A DNA stretch of 64,000 bases from Paenibacillus faecalis (lineage in GTDB: Bacteria; Bacillota; Bacilli; Paenibacillales; Paenibacillaceae). Every line of letters starts with the position of its first letter. The stretch's first letter is position 1. The position numbers and the translations under genes are program-made. Shown here in pieces: positions 1-8,145 of the stretch. The stretch lies in contig NZ_LT985747.1 in NCBI RefSeq assembly GCF_900289175.1, positions 4,029,920 through 4,093,919 of the forward strand, read 5' to 3'. A model generated the notes under the pieces. The model was given only the letters and a program-made list of their open reading frames with translations, had not been told where the DNA came from and searched no databases.

Positions 1-657
1 TCCATTACTAAAGGTCAATAGAAGGAGGGTGCTGCTGATCACAACAGATAAAAATCCTAGACTATCAAAAGACTTCTTTTTGCTCAATTTATAAAATGGA
101 ATAAATTTAATGATGATGAACAAGGCCAACATTCCAATCGGTACATTGATCAGAAAGATCGACTTCCAACCGAAATATTGAATTAGGCTTCCTCCGAGCG
201 TTGGACCAATGACGGGAGCCAGCATGGATGCCAGACTCCACCAGCCCATGGCATAAGCCTGCTGATCACGATCAAACACCTGGTAAATAATCGTCATCGT
301 AATCGGGATGATCATACCACCGAATATACCTTGAATGATTCTAAATACAATCAACACATAGATGTCCCATGCGATAACACATAGAAATGAGAACAAAATA
401 AAACCGATCAGTGAAATAACATACAGCCATTTATAGCTAAGCTGATCGCCCAAATACCCTACAATAGGAGCGATAATTCCCGTCGCCAGCAAGTAACCAG
501 CCATTAGCCACTGCACGGTATTAAAGCTCGTATCAAATATGTTCATAACTACTGGCAGGGCTACATTAATGGTTGTAATACTAAGTCCGGCCAAAAAGTT
601 GCCAAAGAAAATCGCACTCATAATAAGCCAAAAAGAAGATGATTTTTGTGTGTTCAC
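1..657 (-). CDS. DHA2-type MFS multidrug exporter, N-terminal part
   Basis: The reading frame is open from a GTG at 657 to the window edge (219 codons), so only the N-terminal half is present. GGAGG sits about 7 bases before the GTG. The translation has a string of hydrophobic helices typical of the 14-helix EmrB/QacA drug:H+ antiporters. It includes the loop GYLGDQLSYKW after helix 2 and the helix-5 antiporter-like stretch APVIGPTLGG, and it reads smoothly without stops. The family exports toxic compounds or drugs across the cytoplasmic membrane using the proton gradient. The substrate cannot be inferred. The gene runs out of the window, so its full length and operon partners are unknown. 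Confidence 0.85.
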   Translation of the reverse strand, partial: MNTQKSSSFWLIMSAIFFGNFLAGLSITTINVALPVVMNIFDTSFNTVQWLMAGYLLATGIIAPIVGYLGDQLSYKWLYVISLIGFILFSFLCVIAWDIYVLIVFRIIQGIFGGMIIPITMTIIYQVFDRDQQAYAMGWWSLASMLAPVIGPTLGGSLIQYFGWKSIFLINVPIGMLALFIIIKFIPFYKLSKKKSFDSLGFLSVVISSTLLLLTFSNG

Positions 658-758
658 AAAGCTGCCTCCAAATGCCAATTTAATCATTGAGTAACTAGAC
701 CCTATCAAACATGCCGTCTAAATCTTATATCGAGCTCCATAAGACATCCAGGCTACAA

Positions 759-787
759 TAAAAAAGCCCCTCTGCTGACCATCAGAG
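759..787 (-). terminator. Intrinsic terminator
   Basis: On the minus strand a short stem (CTCTG/CAGAG with an 8-base loop) is followed by GGGGC and six T. It lies downstream of the small ORF at 847-993 and upstream of the exporter, separating the two. Confidence 0.55.
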
Positions 788-846
788 AAAGCTTGGACTA
801 TGAATTGATTGCAGTTAAATATGTTTTATCATCATATTGCCTTTCA

Positions 847-993
847 TTATTCCGTGGTAAACAGCCCCCGCAGCATAATTTCCCGGTTGTTAACAAACTC
901 TTTCATGATAATAAAATGGTCCGTCTCTTCAAGACTGTACTGCTCAATACCGCTCTCGATCAGTCTGTATATCCTTGCAGCCGGATAAGCCAT
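847..993 (-). CDS. Small ORF of 48 residues, unknown
   Basis: An ATG at 993 opens a 48-codon frame reading MAYPAARIYRLIESG and ending LRGLFTTE, just before a terminator. The peptide is amphipathic and has ordinary composition. No convincing Shine-Dalgarno sequence precedes the ATG, and an in-frame stop lies about 14 codons upstream. It may be a small hypothetical protein or the C-terminal scrap of a longer, decayed gene. No function can be assigned. Confidence 0.35.
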   Translation of the reverse strand: MAYPAARIYRLIESGIEQYSLEETDHFIIMKEFVNNREIMLRGLFTTE

Positions 994-1114
994 GAGTATA
1001 GGTGAATACAAGCCCGATTGAGATTATATCCATTATAGCTTATAACGGCCTTAAACCAAAAAAACAACGGATTGCCGCCCTATGCCACATATCCGCTGCT
1101 ATGATTAATCATCT

Positions 1115-1705
1115 TTAGTCGTTGATCAGAAATTTGTATAAATCTTCGATCTTCTCATCAGTTAATGCCCCGCTGTTATCGAACACTTTGATCGATGATG
1201 GTGGGATATCCCAGTTGATCTCCGGAACAAAGTCAACGCGTTCTTTAAATGTATCCCAATGCTCCAGCTTCCACTCATCACGCTCGGTCTGTCTGCCAAT
1301 GATGCGCTTTTTCTGCAGTTCCATATCCTGAAGCGTAACTACGATAACCTTAACATTAACCTCATTTTTCGTCCGGCCTGCCGCTGAAATCACCTCTTCG
1401 ATCCATTCCCGATTTTTCAGCTCTGCCGTAAACGGAGAGATCATAAATACGTTCTGCCCCGCACTCAAGTTTTCGATACAGATATCCTTCGTCGTATCAT
1501 ACTCTAAATCACGCAGGTTTTCCTTATAAAAATCGGAATCCCGATCGTTCGGGTCCAGCCCGTTAGCTTCCAAAAACTTTTCAACAAAACGTCCGCCAAC
1601 CGTATCACGGTCCAGAAATGCTGCCGGAATGCGAGCTGCAAGCTTCTTCGCTACCGTTGTTTTTCCTGTTCCGGCAACACCAACAAAAAACACTAGCTTC
1701 TGCAT
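1115..1705 (-). CDS. P-loop (AAA/zeta-like) kinase-type ATPase
   Basis: This is a 196-residue cytosolic protein starting at ATG 1705 behind GGGAGAG. Residues 8-16 form a clear Walker A loop (GVAGTGKTT). The arrangement (P-loop at the very N terminus, a short DRDT segment near residue 33, an Arg-rich lid region with GRQTERDEW near 140) matches small-molecule or nucleotide kinases of the COG4639/AAA_33 type. The phosphoryl acceptor is unknown. It stands between the 48-residue ORF and the FMN reductase gene on the same strand, 55 bases from the latter, so it may be read through from it. Confidence 0.7.
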   Translation of the reverse strand: MQKLVFFVGVAGTGKTTVAKKLAARIPAAFLDRDTVGGRFVEKFLEANGLDPNDRDSDFYKENLRDLEYDTTKDICIENLSAGQNVFMISPFTAELKNREWIEEVISAAGRTKNEVNVKVIVVTLQDMELQKKRIIGRQTERDEWKLEHWDTFKERVDFVPEINWDIPPSSIKVFDNSGALTDEKIEDLYKFLIND

Positions 1706-1760
1706 GCTTTAGTTCTCTCCCTTATAGGAAATATAGTCTGACCAAGAGGATGGATGATCC

Positions 1761-2306
1761 TTAGATACGCTGCATTCTCAGCTGTGTTTCCTCCACCAGC
1801 TCTTCAATGGAGGAATCTAGGCGCTCCTGAAGCACCTCTGTGATATCAAATCCGCCATCCTCCCTGCGAGCCACTTGAGCATCCACGGTGTACACGCCCC
1901 CCAATATATAACGAGCGCCAATGGACGATAATACCGGCTTTAAAGCATAGTCCATGGATAACAGATGAGCAAGGCTTCCACCGATAAATAGCGGTAAAAT
2001 AATTTTGCCCGCCAAGCCCTTTTCCGGAATGAGATCCAAAAAGGTTTTCAGCACACCGGTATAAGAAGCTTTATAAACCGGACTGGCGATAATCACCGCA
2101 TCGGCTTCAGCTACAAGTCCGTTAGCCTTTACAATATGCTCACTTTCAAACCTGGTACGTATCAAATCCTCCGGCGGCAGCTGTGCTACATCAATCCGGT
2201 TCACTTCAAAATGAGCAGCAGTCAAGCTCCGCTCTGCATAATCCATAATCGCAGTCAAACGAGAGCCTGCCGTAGGACTACCATTAATTATGACGGCTTT
2301 AGCCAT
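1761..2306 (-). CDS. ssuE: NADPH-dependent FMN reductase, SsuE-like
   Basis: The 181-residue protein has the flavodoxin-like start MAKAVIINGSPTAGSR (phosphate-binding loop GSPTAGSR) and the ASPVYKASYTGVLKTFLDL motif of the SsuE/MsuE reductases. These supply reduced FMN to two-component monooxygenases such as alkanesulfonate monooxygenase in sulfur scavenging. The ATG at 2306 is preceded by AGGGGGG. No monooxygenase or sulfonate transporter gene is adjacent, so the partner is elsewhere or absent. A 30-codon ORF with a strong ribosome binding site precedes and overlaps the start, suggesting translational coupling. Confidence 0.82.
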   Translation of the reverse strand: MAKAVIINGSPTAGSRLTAIMDYAERSLTAAHFEVNRIDVAQLPPEDLIRTRFESEHIVKANGLVAEADAVIIASPVYKASYTGVLKTFLDLIPEKGLAGKIILPLFIGGSLAHLLSMDYALKPVLSSIGARYILGGVYTVDAQVARREDGGFDITEVLQERLDSSIEELVEETQLRMQRI

Positions 2307-2380
2307 GACTTATCCCCCCTGTTGTATCTTGTGATCGCATTCTTAAATCCATCCAGAAAAAAAGACTTCACAAGGTTCAT
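2288..2380 (-). CDS. 30-residue leader ORF overlapping the FMN reductase start
   Basis: ATG at 2380 follows CGGAGG at ideal spacing. The frame reads MNLVKSFFLDGFKNAIT and runs on to a TAA that lies 16 bases inside the reductase gene in another frame. The peptide is basic with a hydrophobic N-terminal face. The overlap makes it a candidate leader peptide or translational coupler for the reductase gene. No database family was recognised. Confidence 0.5.
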   Translation of the reverse strand: MNLVKSFFLDGFKNAITRYNRGDKSWLKPS

Positions 2381-2454
2381 GTAAAGTCCTCCGATGGTTC
2401 GGCTGCAACCTATATTTGAGACTAATTCATAGGTAATTCATCAGATTTAGTAAC

Positions 2455-2484
2455 ATGTTATCAATCTGTTACTGTATTTGTCAA
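2455..2484 (-). promoter_or_regulatory. Probable sigma-A promoter of the FMN reductase unit
   Basis: The minus strand carries TTGACA (2479-2484), an 18-base spacer and TAACAT (2455-2460). Transcription would start about 70 bases upstream of the leader ORF. Confidence 0.45.
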
Positions 2485-2761
2485 TCTTGTGAAGCCTTAT
2501 GCCATGCATCATCTCTTCTCTAGCTCCTACTTGTCACGGCTGTATTCCACTTTTTATTAAGCATGTTTATTTTTCATGGCATAACCTATTCACACACTAA
2601 AATGATCCTTTGCTACACTTCCCTTTGGACATCTGCATTGACATAAATCAGCCTGCTTCAGCGCCCAAAAACAGAATTTTGTCCACTGTACAGAGACAAA
2701 GACAGGAGGCTGAACTCACAACCTGTAAAAGCGTGTGTTATAGCTTGGCAAACATAAGAAA

Positions 2762-2781
2762 AGCCCGGATTTCTCCGGGCT
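2762..2781 (-). terminator. Intrinsic terminator of the small gene at 2802
   Basis: A perfect 8-bp stem AGCCCGGA/TCCGGGCT with a 4-base loop is followed on the minus strand by TTTCTT. The roughly 300 bases between this hairpin and the reductase promoter hold nothing else I can support. Confidence 0.75.
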
Positions 2782-2801
2782 GGGCAACCTGTTATTTCTT
2801 A

Positions 2802-2996
2802 TTAATGTCTCCACCATTTTCGAAGTAAGGATGGCTCCTCTTTCACGGTGAGCCGCTCGTCTTCAGCTAGATCAGAAATGTGCTTAAACCGATTGCAGCC
2901 GAACTCCAGACGGTAATACTCGTCCTCGTGGTTTATGTCTGGACGAGTATGAATCCGATGAACCACATTTTGCATTTCTGAGAAACCTTCGAACAT
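2802..2996 (-). CDS. Small acidic protein of 64 residues, unknown
   Basis: ATG at 2996 follows GGGAGG at good spacing. The product is rich in charged and aromatic residues (it ends SLLRKWWRH) and has no signal peptide or membrane segment. The gene has its own terminator and a long, strongly structured 5' leader, so it is probably a real monocistronic gene under RNA-level control. I do not recognise the family. Confidence 0.6.
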   Translation of the reverse strand: MFEGFSEMQNVVHRIHTRPDINHEDEYYRLEFGCNRFKHISDLAEDERLTVKEEPSLLRKWWRH

Positions 2997-3127
2997 GTTT
3001 GCTCGACCTCCCTGGATAATGACCGGCAGCCTTTATCCTGCCGAGAGGAAAGTGCTCCCTTGCTTTCAGGGGCCGGCAAGATCTCAGCCGCGGGTATTTA
3101 ATGATTTGAATCATTTTTGTTCACGCT
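2997..3127 (-). promoter_or_regulatory. Structured 5' leader RNA, class not recognised
   Basis: On the minus strand the leader can fold into a 7-bp stem CUUGCCG/CGGCAGG (3074-3080 with 3037-3043) enclosing a smaller CCCUG/CAAGGG-type hairpin. A second stem GGAUAA/UUAUCC (3033-3038 with 3014-3019) lies next to the ribosome binding site, and its loop carries GCUGCCGG, which could pair with the upstream GCCGGC. GAAAG and CUUUC inside the first stem could form another long-range pairing. I compared it by eye with SAM, TPP, ydaO, Mn, glycine, c-di-GMP and T-box consensus elements and found no match. The fold is by inspection only. Confidence 0.4.
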
Positions 3128-3187
3128 TTCATTTTAGCATATCACGCCAGGTTTGAGAATGTGATTTGAACGTTTTCTCGCGGAAAA

Positions 3188-3204
3188 GTCCTCTGTACGA
3201 GGAC
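3188..3204. repeat. Short inverted repeat in a gene-free stretch
   Basis: GTCCTC and GAGGAC flank a 5-base loop within the gene-free stretch 3128-3488. It could be a minor hairpin or operator. Nothing else is recognisable in that stretch apart from AT-rich promoter-like sequence ahead of the gene at 3489. Confidence 0.25.
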
Positions 3205-3488
3205 AATTTCACAGAACCGAAACAATTGAATTCCTCAGTATGTATAGACCAATTTATCTTATACAAAAACAATACTTTTGGCCTATATTATTCCAGTTAG
3301 TTTTCACTGATAGTATAGGTTAGACATGCATAATTACGAAAATACCATCTTTCATCTTTGAAGATGACTATATATTTCTTTATGTTTTGTCGAATAATGG
3401 TGAACCGGGCAACCATCCCCTCACTCGCGGTCATGCCCCTTAGCCCCTTATTTATGGATTATAACTTTCTGCAAGGAGACCAGCTCTT

Positions 3489-4385
3489 ATGAAAATTCCA
3501 ATGAACCACCTCGCTTACTCTCTGCTTGCCTGCTGCCTGTTCATCCTTGGCATTCTTGTTTTCCCGCCCCCCAGCCCTGCCCATGCTCAGTCGAAGCAAA
3601 AAGCAACCTGGTTTTGGGACACGCCCAAGATCAAGGATTCAACCGAGGAAATTTTATCTTTCGCATCCGCTAACGGCGTCAATACGATTTATTTGCAGAT
3701 GAACCAAGACGTCCGTTCAACATACTATAAAAGCTTTATTCGTCAAGCTACGGAAAAGGGTATTGAAGTTCACATTCTTGGCGGGTCGCCAAGCTGGGCG
3801 CTAGAATCGGAACGTCACCGCCTCGAAACCTTTTTGGATTGGACGGCTTCTTATCAAGCATCCGCTGCGCCTGAGGAGCGATTCACCGGAGTGCATATCG
3901 ATCTCGAGCCACATGTACTTGATGAATGGATGACGAACCGTTCCTCTCTGATCAAGCAATGGCAAAGCAATATCCGTTTTCTCGCTGATGGAGCTCATGC
4001 TTTGAACCTGCCGATTACGGCCGATATCCCGTTTTGGTTGTATACGTACAAGCTGCCGGATGACTCCATGTCCATGAGCCGCTGGCTTATGTCCAAAGTA
4101 GATGCTGTCGTCATCATGGCTTACCGCGATCAAGCAGCAAACATTTATGACCTGGCTCTTCCAGAAATGAACGAAGCTGCCGAGCTTGGGAAAAAGGCGA
4201 TCATTGCTGTCGAAACAAAAGCAAGCGCTGAGGGTAATTTTATTACGTTTTACGAAGAAGGCCCCACTTTCATGAATGAGCAGCTGCGCCTTGTTCATAA
4301 CATGGCATCCGAGCACGATGCTTATAACGGTCTCGCCATTCACGAATACAGATCTTGGAAGGTTCTAGAGAGCCAGGACAAATAA
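3489..4385 (+). CDS. Exported TIM-barrel protein, glycosidase-like
   Basis: The 298-residue protein starts at ATG 3489 behind AAGGAG. Residues 1-33 are a classical signal peptide ending in PAHAQS, so it is probably secreted. The mature part has alternating beta/alpha character with segments typical of TIM-barrel glycoside hydrolase-like folds: NGVNTIYLQM, GIEVHILGGSPSW, FTGVHIDLEPH, LPITADIPFW, DAVVIMAYRDQ. The acidic pair in HIDLEPH and the AVETKA strand are candidate catalytic carboxylates. No exact family or substrate is recognised. The gene is monocistronic, with a strong terminator right after it. Confidence 0.6.
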   Translation: MKIPMNHLAYSLLACCLFILGILVFPPPSPAHAQSKQKATWFWDTPKIKDSTEEILSFASANGVNTIYLQMNQDVRSTYYKSFIRQATEKGIEVHILGGSPSWALESERHRLETFLDWTASYQASAAPEERFTGVHIDLEPHVLDEWMTNRSSLIKQWQSNIRFLADGAHALNLPITADIPFWLYTYKLPDDSMSMSRWLMSKVDAVVIMAYRDQAANIYDLALPEMNEAAELGKKAIIAVETKASAEGNFITFYEEGPTFMNEQLRLVHNMASEHDAYNGLAIHEYRSWKVLESQDK

Positions 4386-4391
4386 AATTGA

Positions 4392-4415
4392 AAGGCTGCC
4401 GTTTTCGGCAGCCTT
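4392..4415. terminator. Bidirectional intrinsic terminator
   Basis: A 10-bp stem AAGGCTGCCG/CGGCAGCCTT with a short loop sits between converging genes (the exoprotein on plus, the 29-residue ORF on minus). Confidence 0.75.
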
Positions 4416-4434
4416 ATACCCTGGCTCACCTCCA

Positions 4435-4524
4435 TCATACTGTCAACAGAAGCAGAATCACGTACCCTAGCGTGAATTTGGCACGAGTTACAGGACCTTT
4501 ATCCATCTGTACATCGGTGTGCAT
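4435..4524 (-). CDS. 29-residue single-span membrane peptide
   Basis: ATG at 4524 follows TAAGGAGG at ideal spacing. The peptide has a charged N-terminal half (MHTDVQMDKG) and one hydrophobic stretch at residues 19-29 (LGYVILLLLTV), so it would be a tiny membrane-anchored protein. It ends before the shared terminator at 4392-4415. Function unknown; the strong ribosome binding site is the main support. Confidence 0.5.
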   Translation of the reverse strand: MHTDVQMDKGPVTRAKFTLGYVILLLLTV

Positions 4525-4694
4525 TCCGTCATCCTCCTTAACTAGCTAGTAAAGTTTTACGTCCTCCAGGTTTATATAACTCAGTATATTCTCAGACCTT
4601 ATTTTTGACCACAACTAAAATTGTTTCCTTACAGCAAGAAATAACATTTTTGGCTCCTTTACATTTTTTCTGTTGTTCGCTTCATCGATTTTGC

Positions 4695-5411
4695 TTACGA
4701 TCTTCGATTATTCCTTCCCTTGTCCTTCGCCTGTTCCCCCGCCCGCATTAGGAACAAACCTTTTCCCTCCATCCACTCAGCATAAGCCAGCTCCTTCGGA
4801 TCATGGCATCCCTGCTCACGCAGCTGCGCATGCAACCATGCTTTATCCTTGCCGATCCGTTTAAGGGTATCTTCATCCACTTCGCCATCTTCAACAAGGC
4901 AATATGACAGCTGGGCTCCTTCTTGTGAAAGCTTTAAATCACCACGCTCTACAGCTTCATACTGCGGATTTTTCACCACACTTAACGCCCCATTCGTCTC
5001 AAAAATAGCGTAAGCAACTTCTCTCATCGAGAATACGTCCTTCTGTCTAAGCATCATAAGCAGCTGCTGGAAATCAATTTTATTTCGTTTCATTTCCTTC
5101 AAATCCACTTCACCATTTCGTATGATGACCGAAGGAGTTCCTTCCATGGGACCACGGAGCTTTTTTACATACAACATCAGCTTTTCAAAAACATAAGATA
5201 AAGTAAACCATACCAACAGTGCGAATATAAGCTCACGATACCTTATATCCTCTGCATACAACGTTTCACCTACAATATCGCTCAGCAGAAGAGAAGAAAT
5301 GAAATCAAAGGGGGTGAGATTCGATATTTCTTTTCTTCCTAACAGACGCGTCAGCAGCCATAGTCCAAGAAAACCGATCACCATTTTAACCGCGATCATA
5401 CCAAAGTCCAT
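4695..5411 (-). CDS. DUF421/YetF-family membrane protein
   Basis: The 238-residue protein has three N-terminal membrane helices (about residues 5-25, 40-50 and 60-82) followed by a cytoplasmic YetF-type domain. Recognisable family features are LLGRKEISNLTPFDF after helix 1, PSVIIRNGEVD and the EVAYAIFETNG strand. Family members are widespread in spore formers, and their biochemical role is not settled. The ATG at 5411 has AGGAGG 8 bases upstream; a TTG one codon earlier is less likely. Confidence 0.85.
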   Translation of the reverse strand: MDFGMIAVKMVIGFLGLWLLTRLLGRKEISNLTPFDFISSLLLSDIVGETLYAEDIRYRELIFALLVWFTLSYVFEKLMLYVKKLRGPMEGTPSVIIRNGEVDLKEMKRNKIDFQQLLMMLRQKDVFSMREVAYAIFETNGALSVVKNPQYEAVERGDLKLSQEGAQLSYCLVEDGEVDEDTLKRIGKDKAWLHAQLREQGCHDPKELAYAEWMEGKGLFLMRAGEQAKDKGRNNRRS

Positions 5412-5583
5412 CAAACATCCCTCCTGTTAAAGTCCTTCCTCTGTCTTTTACTTACCCATTTCTCTACAGTAGGTTTGTTTCGTGAAACATCTTGGTTTCT
5501 TCCGCAAAAAGAGTACAGCTTGTCTTGAAATCCCATCCTTCTTGTGCAATAGTGAAAGAAGAAAATTGAAGGAGGGATTCAGC

Positions 5584-6516
5584 TTGTCCCTTGCGGAATG
5601 GATGAATGATTTTTTCGGCTCGATGGAAGGTCTGCTGACAGTCCTGTTGGCAGCGACCGTATTCCTGGGCATGTACATATATAGCGCTACCCGACTTTCG
5701 GCAGCCCGTACTGAAACGCTGGAACGGATACGGCAGTCGTTAACTCTGTACACACAGCTGGCTGGACCGCTGACTGCTGTAATTGAACATGCTGACGAAA
5801 CAGACATATCTGAGGAGCAGCTCGTCAGCCTCCTACAAGAGTGTAAAGCTGCTGATCGGCTGACGATGGATTTGCTGAGGCAGATCGACGCATATTTGCG
5901 CGACAAAGATGCATCCAGGCTGCCGCAGCTGAGTAGAACCTTGGAGCGAGAGATGAACGAGCTCGTTTGTGAACGAGCCGATATGCTTCGCCGTATTGAA
6001 GCCCCCAGCTGGGGAATTGGCCTTTGGCAGCTGTTGAAGCCGGCTGTACCCGGGATCGCTCTTGCATCTGCTGTATTCTGGACGTTTGATCTTATTTCCA
6101 ATCTGCAATTCCCGGAGGCATGGACTACCCTTGAGGTCTGGACCCTGTGGCTCTCCTGGATGATGGCTACCGTTTCCTTCTATCAGCTGTTCATGGACAC
6201 AAGGCGCCGTCCCCTCAACGTCATCTTCTATGGGCTTCATTTCCTCATTGTTGCAGCTGCATCGCTCAACCTGATCTGGACTGAAGTATCACCTTATGTA
6301 CTGGCGACACAACTGTTACTGTATCTTGCAGGATTCTCTTTTACATCTACTCGTTCCAGGAAAGAAAGACCTTATGCCGGCGATCCTGAATTGCTAAAGA
6401 TGTATACAGAACATTCCGAAACTGAATCCAATAACAGCAAACGTCCAAAAGAATCTCCCACCCCTCTGCCGCCCCGCTTCGGCAATACGGGCAGTAAACA
6501 TCGCTCTGTTAAATAA
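5584..6516 (+). CDS. Membrane protein of 310 residues, unknown
   Basis: I place the start at TTG 5584 because GAAGGAGGG lies 8 bases upstream; longer in-frame starts lack such a site. Predicted topology: one helix at about residues 14-30, a cytoplasmic helical, charged region to about residue 145 (possible coiled coil), then four to five helices from about residue 150 to 260, and a basic, Pro-rich tail. No catalytic motif is visible and no family is recognised. It is divergently oriented from DUF421. Confidence 0.6.
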   Translation: MSLAEWMNDFFGSMEGLLTVLLAATVFLGMYIYSATRLSAARTETLERIRQSLTLYTQLAGPLTAVIEHADETDISEEQLVSLLQECKAADRLTMDLLRQIDAYLRDKDASRLPQLSRTLEREMNELVCERADMLRRIEAPSWGIGLWQLLKPAVPGIALASAVFWTFDLISNLQFPEAWTTLEVWTLWLSWMMATVSFYQLFMDTRRRPLNVIFYGLHFLIVAAASLNLIWTEVSPYVLATQLLLYLAGFSFTSTRSRKERPYAGDPELLKMYTEHSETESNNSKRPKESPTPLPPRFGNTGSKHRSVK

Positions 6517-6553
6517 TCGGCAACCTCAACCTGTGACATCATCAGGTATAACA

Positions 6554-6595
6554 AAAGGCAAGATCCTCTAAGCACAGTGCCGGGATCTTGCCTTT
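6554..6595. terminator. Bidirectional intrinsic terminator
   Basis: A 13-bp stem AAAGGCAAGATCC/GGATCTTGCCTTT with a loop of about 16 bases lies between convergent genes and has T runs on both sides. Confidence 0.8.
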
Positions 6596-6639
6596 TCATG
6601 TATAAATCAATTGTTATCGGAGAACATGCTTCCCCTTCC

Positions 6640-7269
6640 TTACATCGGTGTTACGATTCCAAACAGCTCCTCCGGTTCGTGGATAATGTATGTTGGCTTT
6701 CCTTCAGTAAGCAGTTCCTCAGCATCATACCCCCATGTGACCATGACACAGGCAATTCCCAGATTCCGGCAGGCTTCGGCATCCCGAAGCTCATCTCCAA
6801 TATAAAGCACCTCATCTTTCGAGATCCCCCGCTCTTTCAACAGCTTGCGAAGCGCCTTCTCCTTGCCGAAGATGCTGCTTGCCGTATATACAAAATCAAA
6901 CATCTGACTGTTATGCGCACCAAGAAATTTTTGAATGTTTTCCTCACTGTTGGACGACAAAATTCCCATCGTCATCCCTTGTGATTTAACTTCGGAAAGA
7001 ACATCACGGATGCCAGGTACAATGTCAAGATCAATCACTTCATCTTTATATTTCTTCTTTACATCAGCCACAAGCATCGGCAGCTTATAAAACGGACATT
7101 TCATCACCTTTAACCTATCCCGGATCGAAAGGGAAGCCAGGTGCTCGACATCTTCATCTCTAATCTTTTCATAGCCGTATTTATCCGCGAGATCGTTCAT
7201 CAGCTTAATAACCAAGTATTTGCTCTGGACGATCGTTCCGTTGAAGTCAAAAATGAGCACCTTGTACAT
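6640..7269 (-). CDS. HAD-superfamily phosphatase (phosphoglycolate phosphatase-like)
   Basis: The 209-residue cytosolic protein has all four HAD motifs: nucleophile motif DFNGT (residues 8-12), ILSSNS (motif II), Lys in FGKEKAL (motif III) and GDELRDAEAC (motif IV). A helical cap occupies about residues 15-85, as in subfamily IA. The first motif has Asn in place of the usual second Asp (DxDGT becomes DFNGT), which affects the general acid and is seen in some members with altered activity. Substrate unknown. ATG at 7269 follows AAAGGAGG. Neighbours give no pathway hint. Confidence 0.8.
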   Translation of the reverse strand: MYKVLIFDFNGTIVQSKYLVIKLMNDLADKYGYEKIRDEDVEHLASLSIRDRLKVMKCPFYKLPMLVADVKKKYKDEVIDLDIVPGIRDVLSEVKSQGMTMGILSSNSEENIQKFLGAHNSQMFDFVYTASSIFGKEKALRKLLKERGISKDEVLYIGDELRDAEACRNLGIACVMVTWGYDAEELLTEGKPTYIIHEPEELFGIVTPM

Positions 7270-7375
7270 GTCATTCCTCCTTTTATGCCATATACCTATA
7301 TATTACATTTTCTACATGGCAAGGAAGAATCCTGTTAAATGATATCGGTGTTGTCGACATTTCTAAAGGATGTAT

Positions 7376-8023
7376 CTATGCGTATACACCAAAACTCTCT
7401 GCTATAAAGATCTCTTCAATCCCACAAACTATATCGATATAAAGTTCTCTTTCTTCAAAATGTTTTTGTGTTAGCCCCTCTAAAGAATAGTTAATAAACT
7501 TGGCTTCACGTGTATATTTAATCAAAAGTTCAAATAGCTTGCAGGCTAAATTTTTGTTTATTTTTTCAAGAAGTTTAGTTCCCTTTCTAATTTCTTGTAG
7601 CAAAGCTAATAAGCTTTGTTTTAATTCCTTTGAATTACGGACATCTTCAAAAGTTTGATTGCAGTAAAAGTTTAAATTCTTTAACCAAGGTATTTCAGAA
7701 GGTGACTCATCAATAGTATTATTAAAAAAATTCAAAATTACTGAATGAGATCTATATAGCAATTGTAATAGCTCTTCTTTTCGTTTCGTATCGCTATAAT
7801 CCATTGCAGAGAGAATATTAGAATGATAATCCCCTAAATTTGACATGAGTTTTTTAGAAATCATCGTTTCTAATGATTCATTCTTATAGAGTAATAAGAA
7901 CTCCGATAACTTATCCTCTTCCTCTAGGCTTACCTTTTTATTAAATCTCAGTCTTGTGCTGATCGTAGCTATTTTATCTATAATCTGGTCTTCTAAAAAA
8001 ATCATTCTACTGTTGGTATCCAT
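7376..8023 (-). CDS. AT-rich helical protein of unknown function
   Basis: The 215-residue protein is almost entirely charged and helical, with no signal peptide, membrane span or recognisable motif. Its codon use is clearly more AT-rich than the HAD gene and the lactonase gene beside it, suggesting acquisition. ATG at 8023 has GGGAGG upstream. I do not recognise a family; a role as a cargo or immunity-type gene is possible but unsupported. Confidence 0.55.
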   Translation of the reverse strand: MDTNSRMIFLEDQIIDKIATISTRLRFNKKVSLEEEDKLSEFLLLYKNESLETMISKKLMSNLGDYHSNILSAMDYSDTKRKEELLQLLYRSHSVILNFFNNTIDESPSEIPWLKNLNFYCNQTFEDVRNSKELKQSLLALLQEIRKGTKLLEKINKNLACKLFELLIKYTREAKFINYSLEGLTQKHFEERELYIDIVCGIEEIFIAESFGVYA

Positions 8024-8082
8024 CAGAACGATAGCCTCCCTATTTCTAAATCTCTCAATTGGAACTTCTTAAGCAGATAAGA

Positions 8083-8119
8083 AAAGGATGCCCCGGATTA
8101 TTTCCCTGAGACATCCTTT
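8083..8119 (-). terminator. Intrinsic terminator of the lactonase gene
   Basis: An 8-bp stem AAAGGATG/CATCCTTT is followed by TTCTT on the minus strand, 26 bases past the lactonase stop. Confidence 0.65.
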
Positions 8120-8145
8120 CGCAAGCTTTACGTGTATTCCTTAAG

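Noticed and set aside
793..1005. 70-codon plus-strand frame
   Set aside because: No ribosome site and no conserved-looking pattern; the opposite strand carries the more plausible 48-codon ORF.
2610..2828. 72-codon plus-strand frame
   Set aside because: It runs into the terminator of the minus-strand gene and has poor composition.
3014..3095. Known riboswitch class (ydaO, SAM, Mn, T-box) for the leader
   Set aside because: None of the invariant sequence blocks of these classes could be found by eye, so no name is given.
5448..6101. 217-codon minus-strand frame rich in Ser and Arg
   Set aside because: Antisense to the membrane protein gene at 5584; low-complexity composition.
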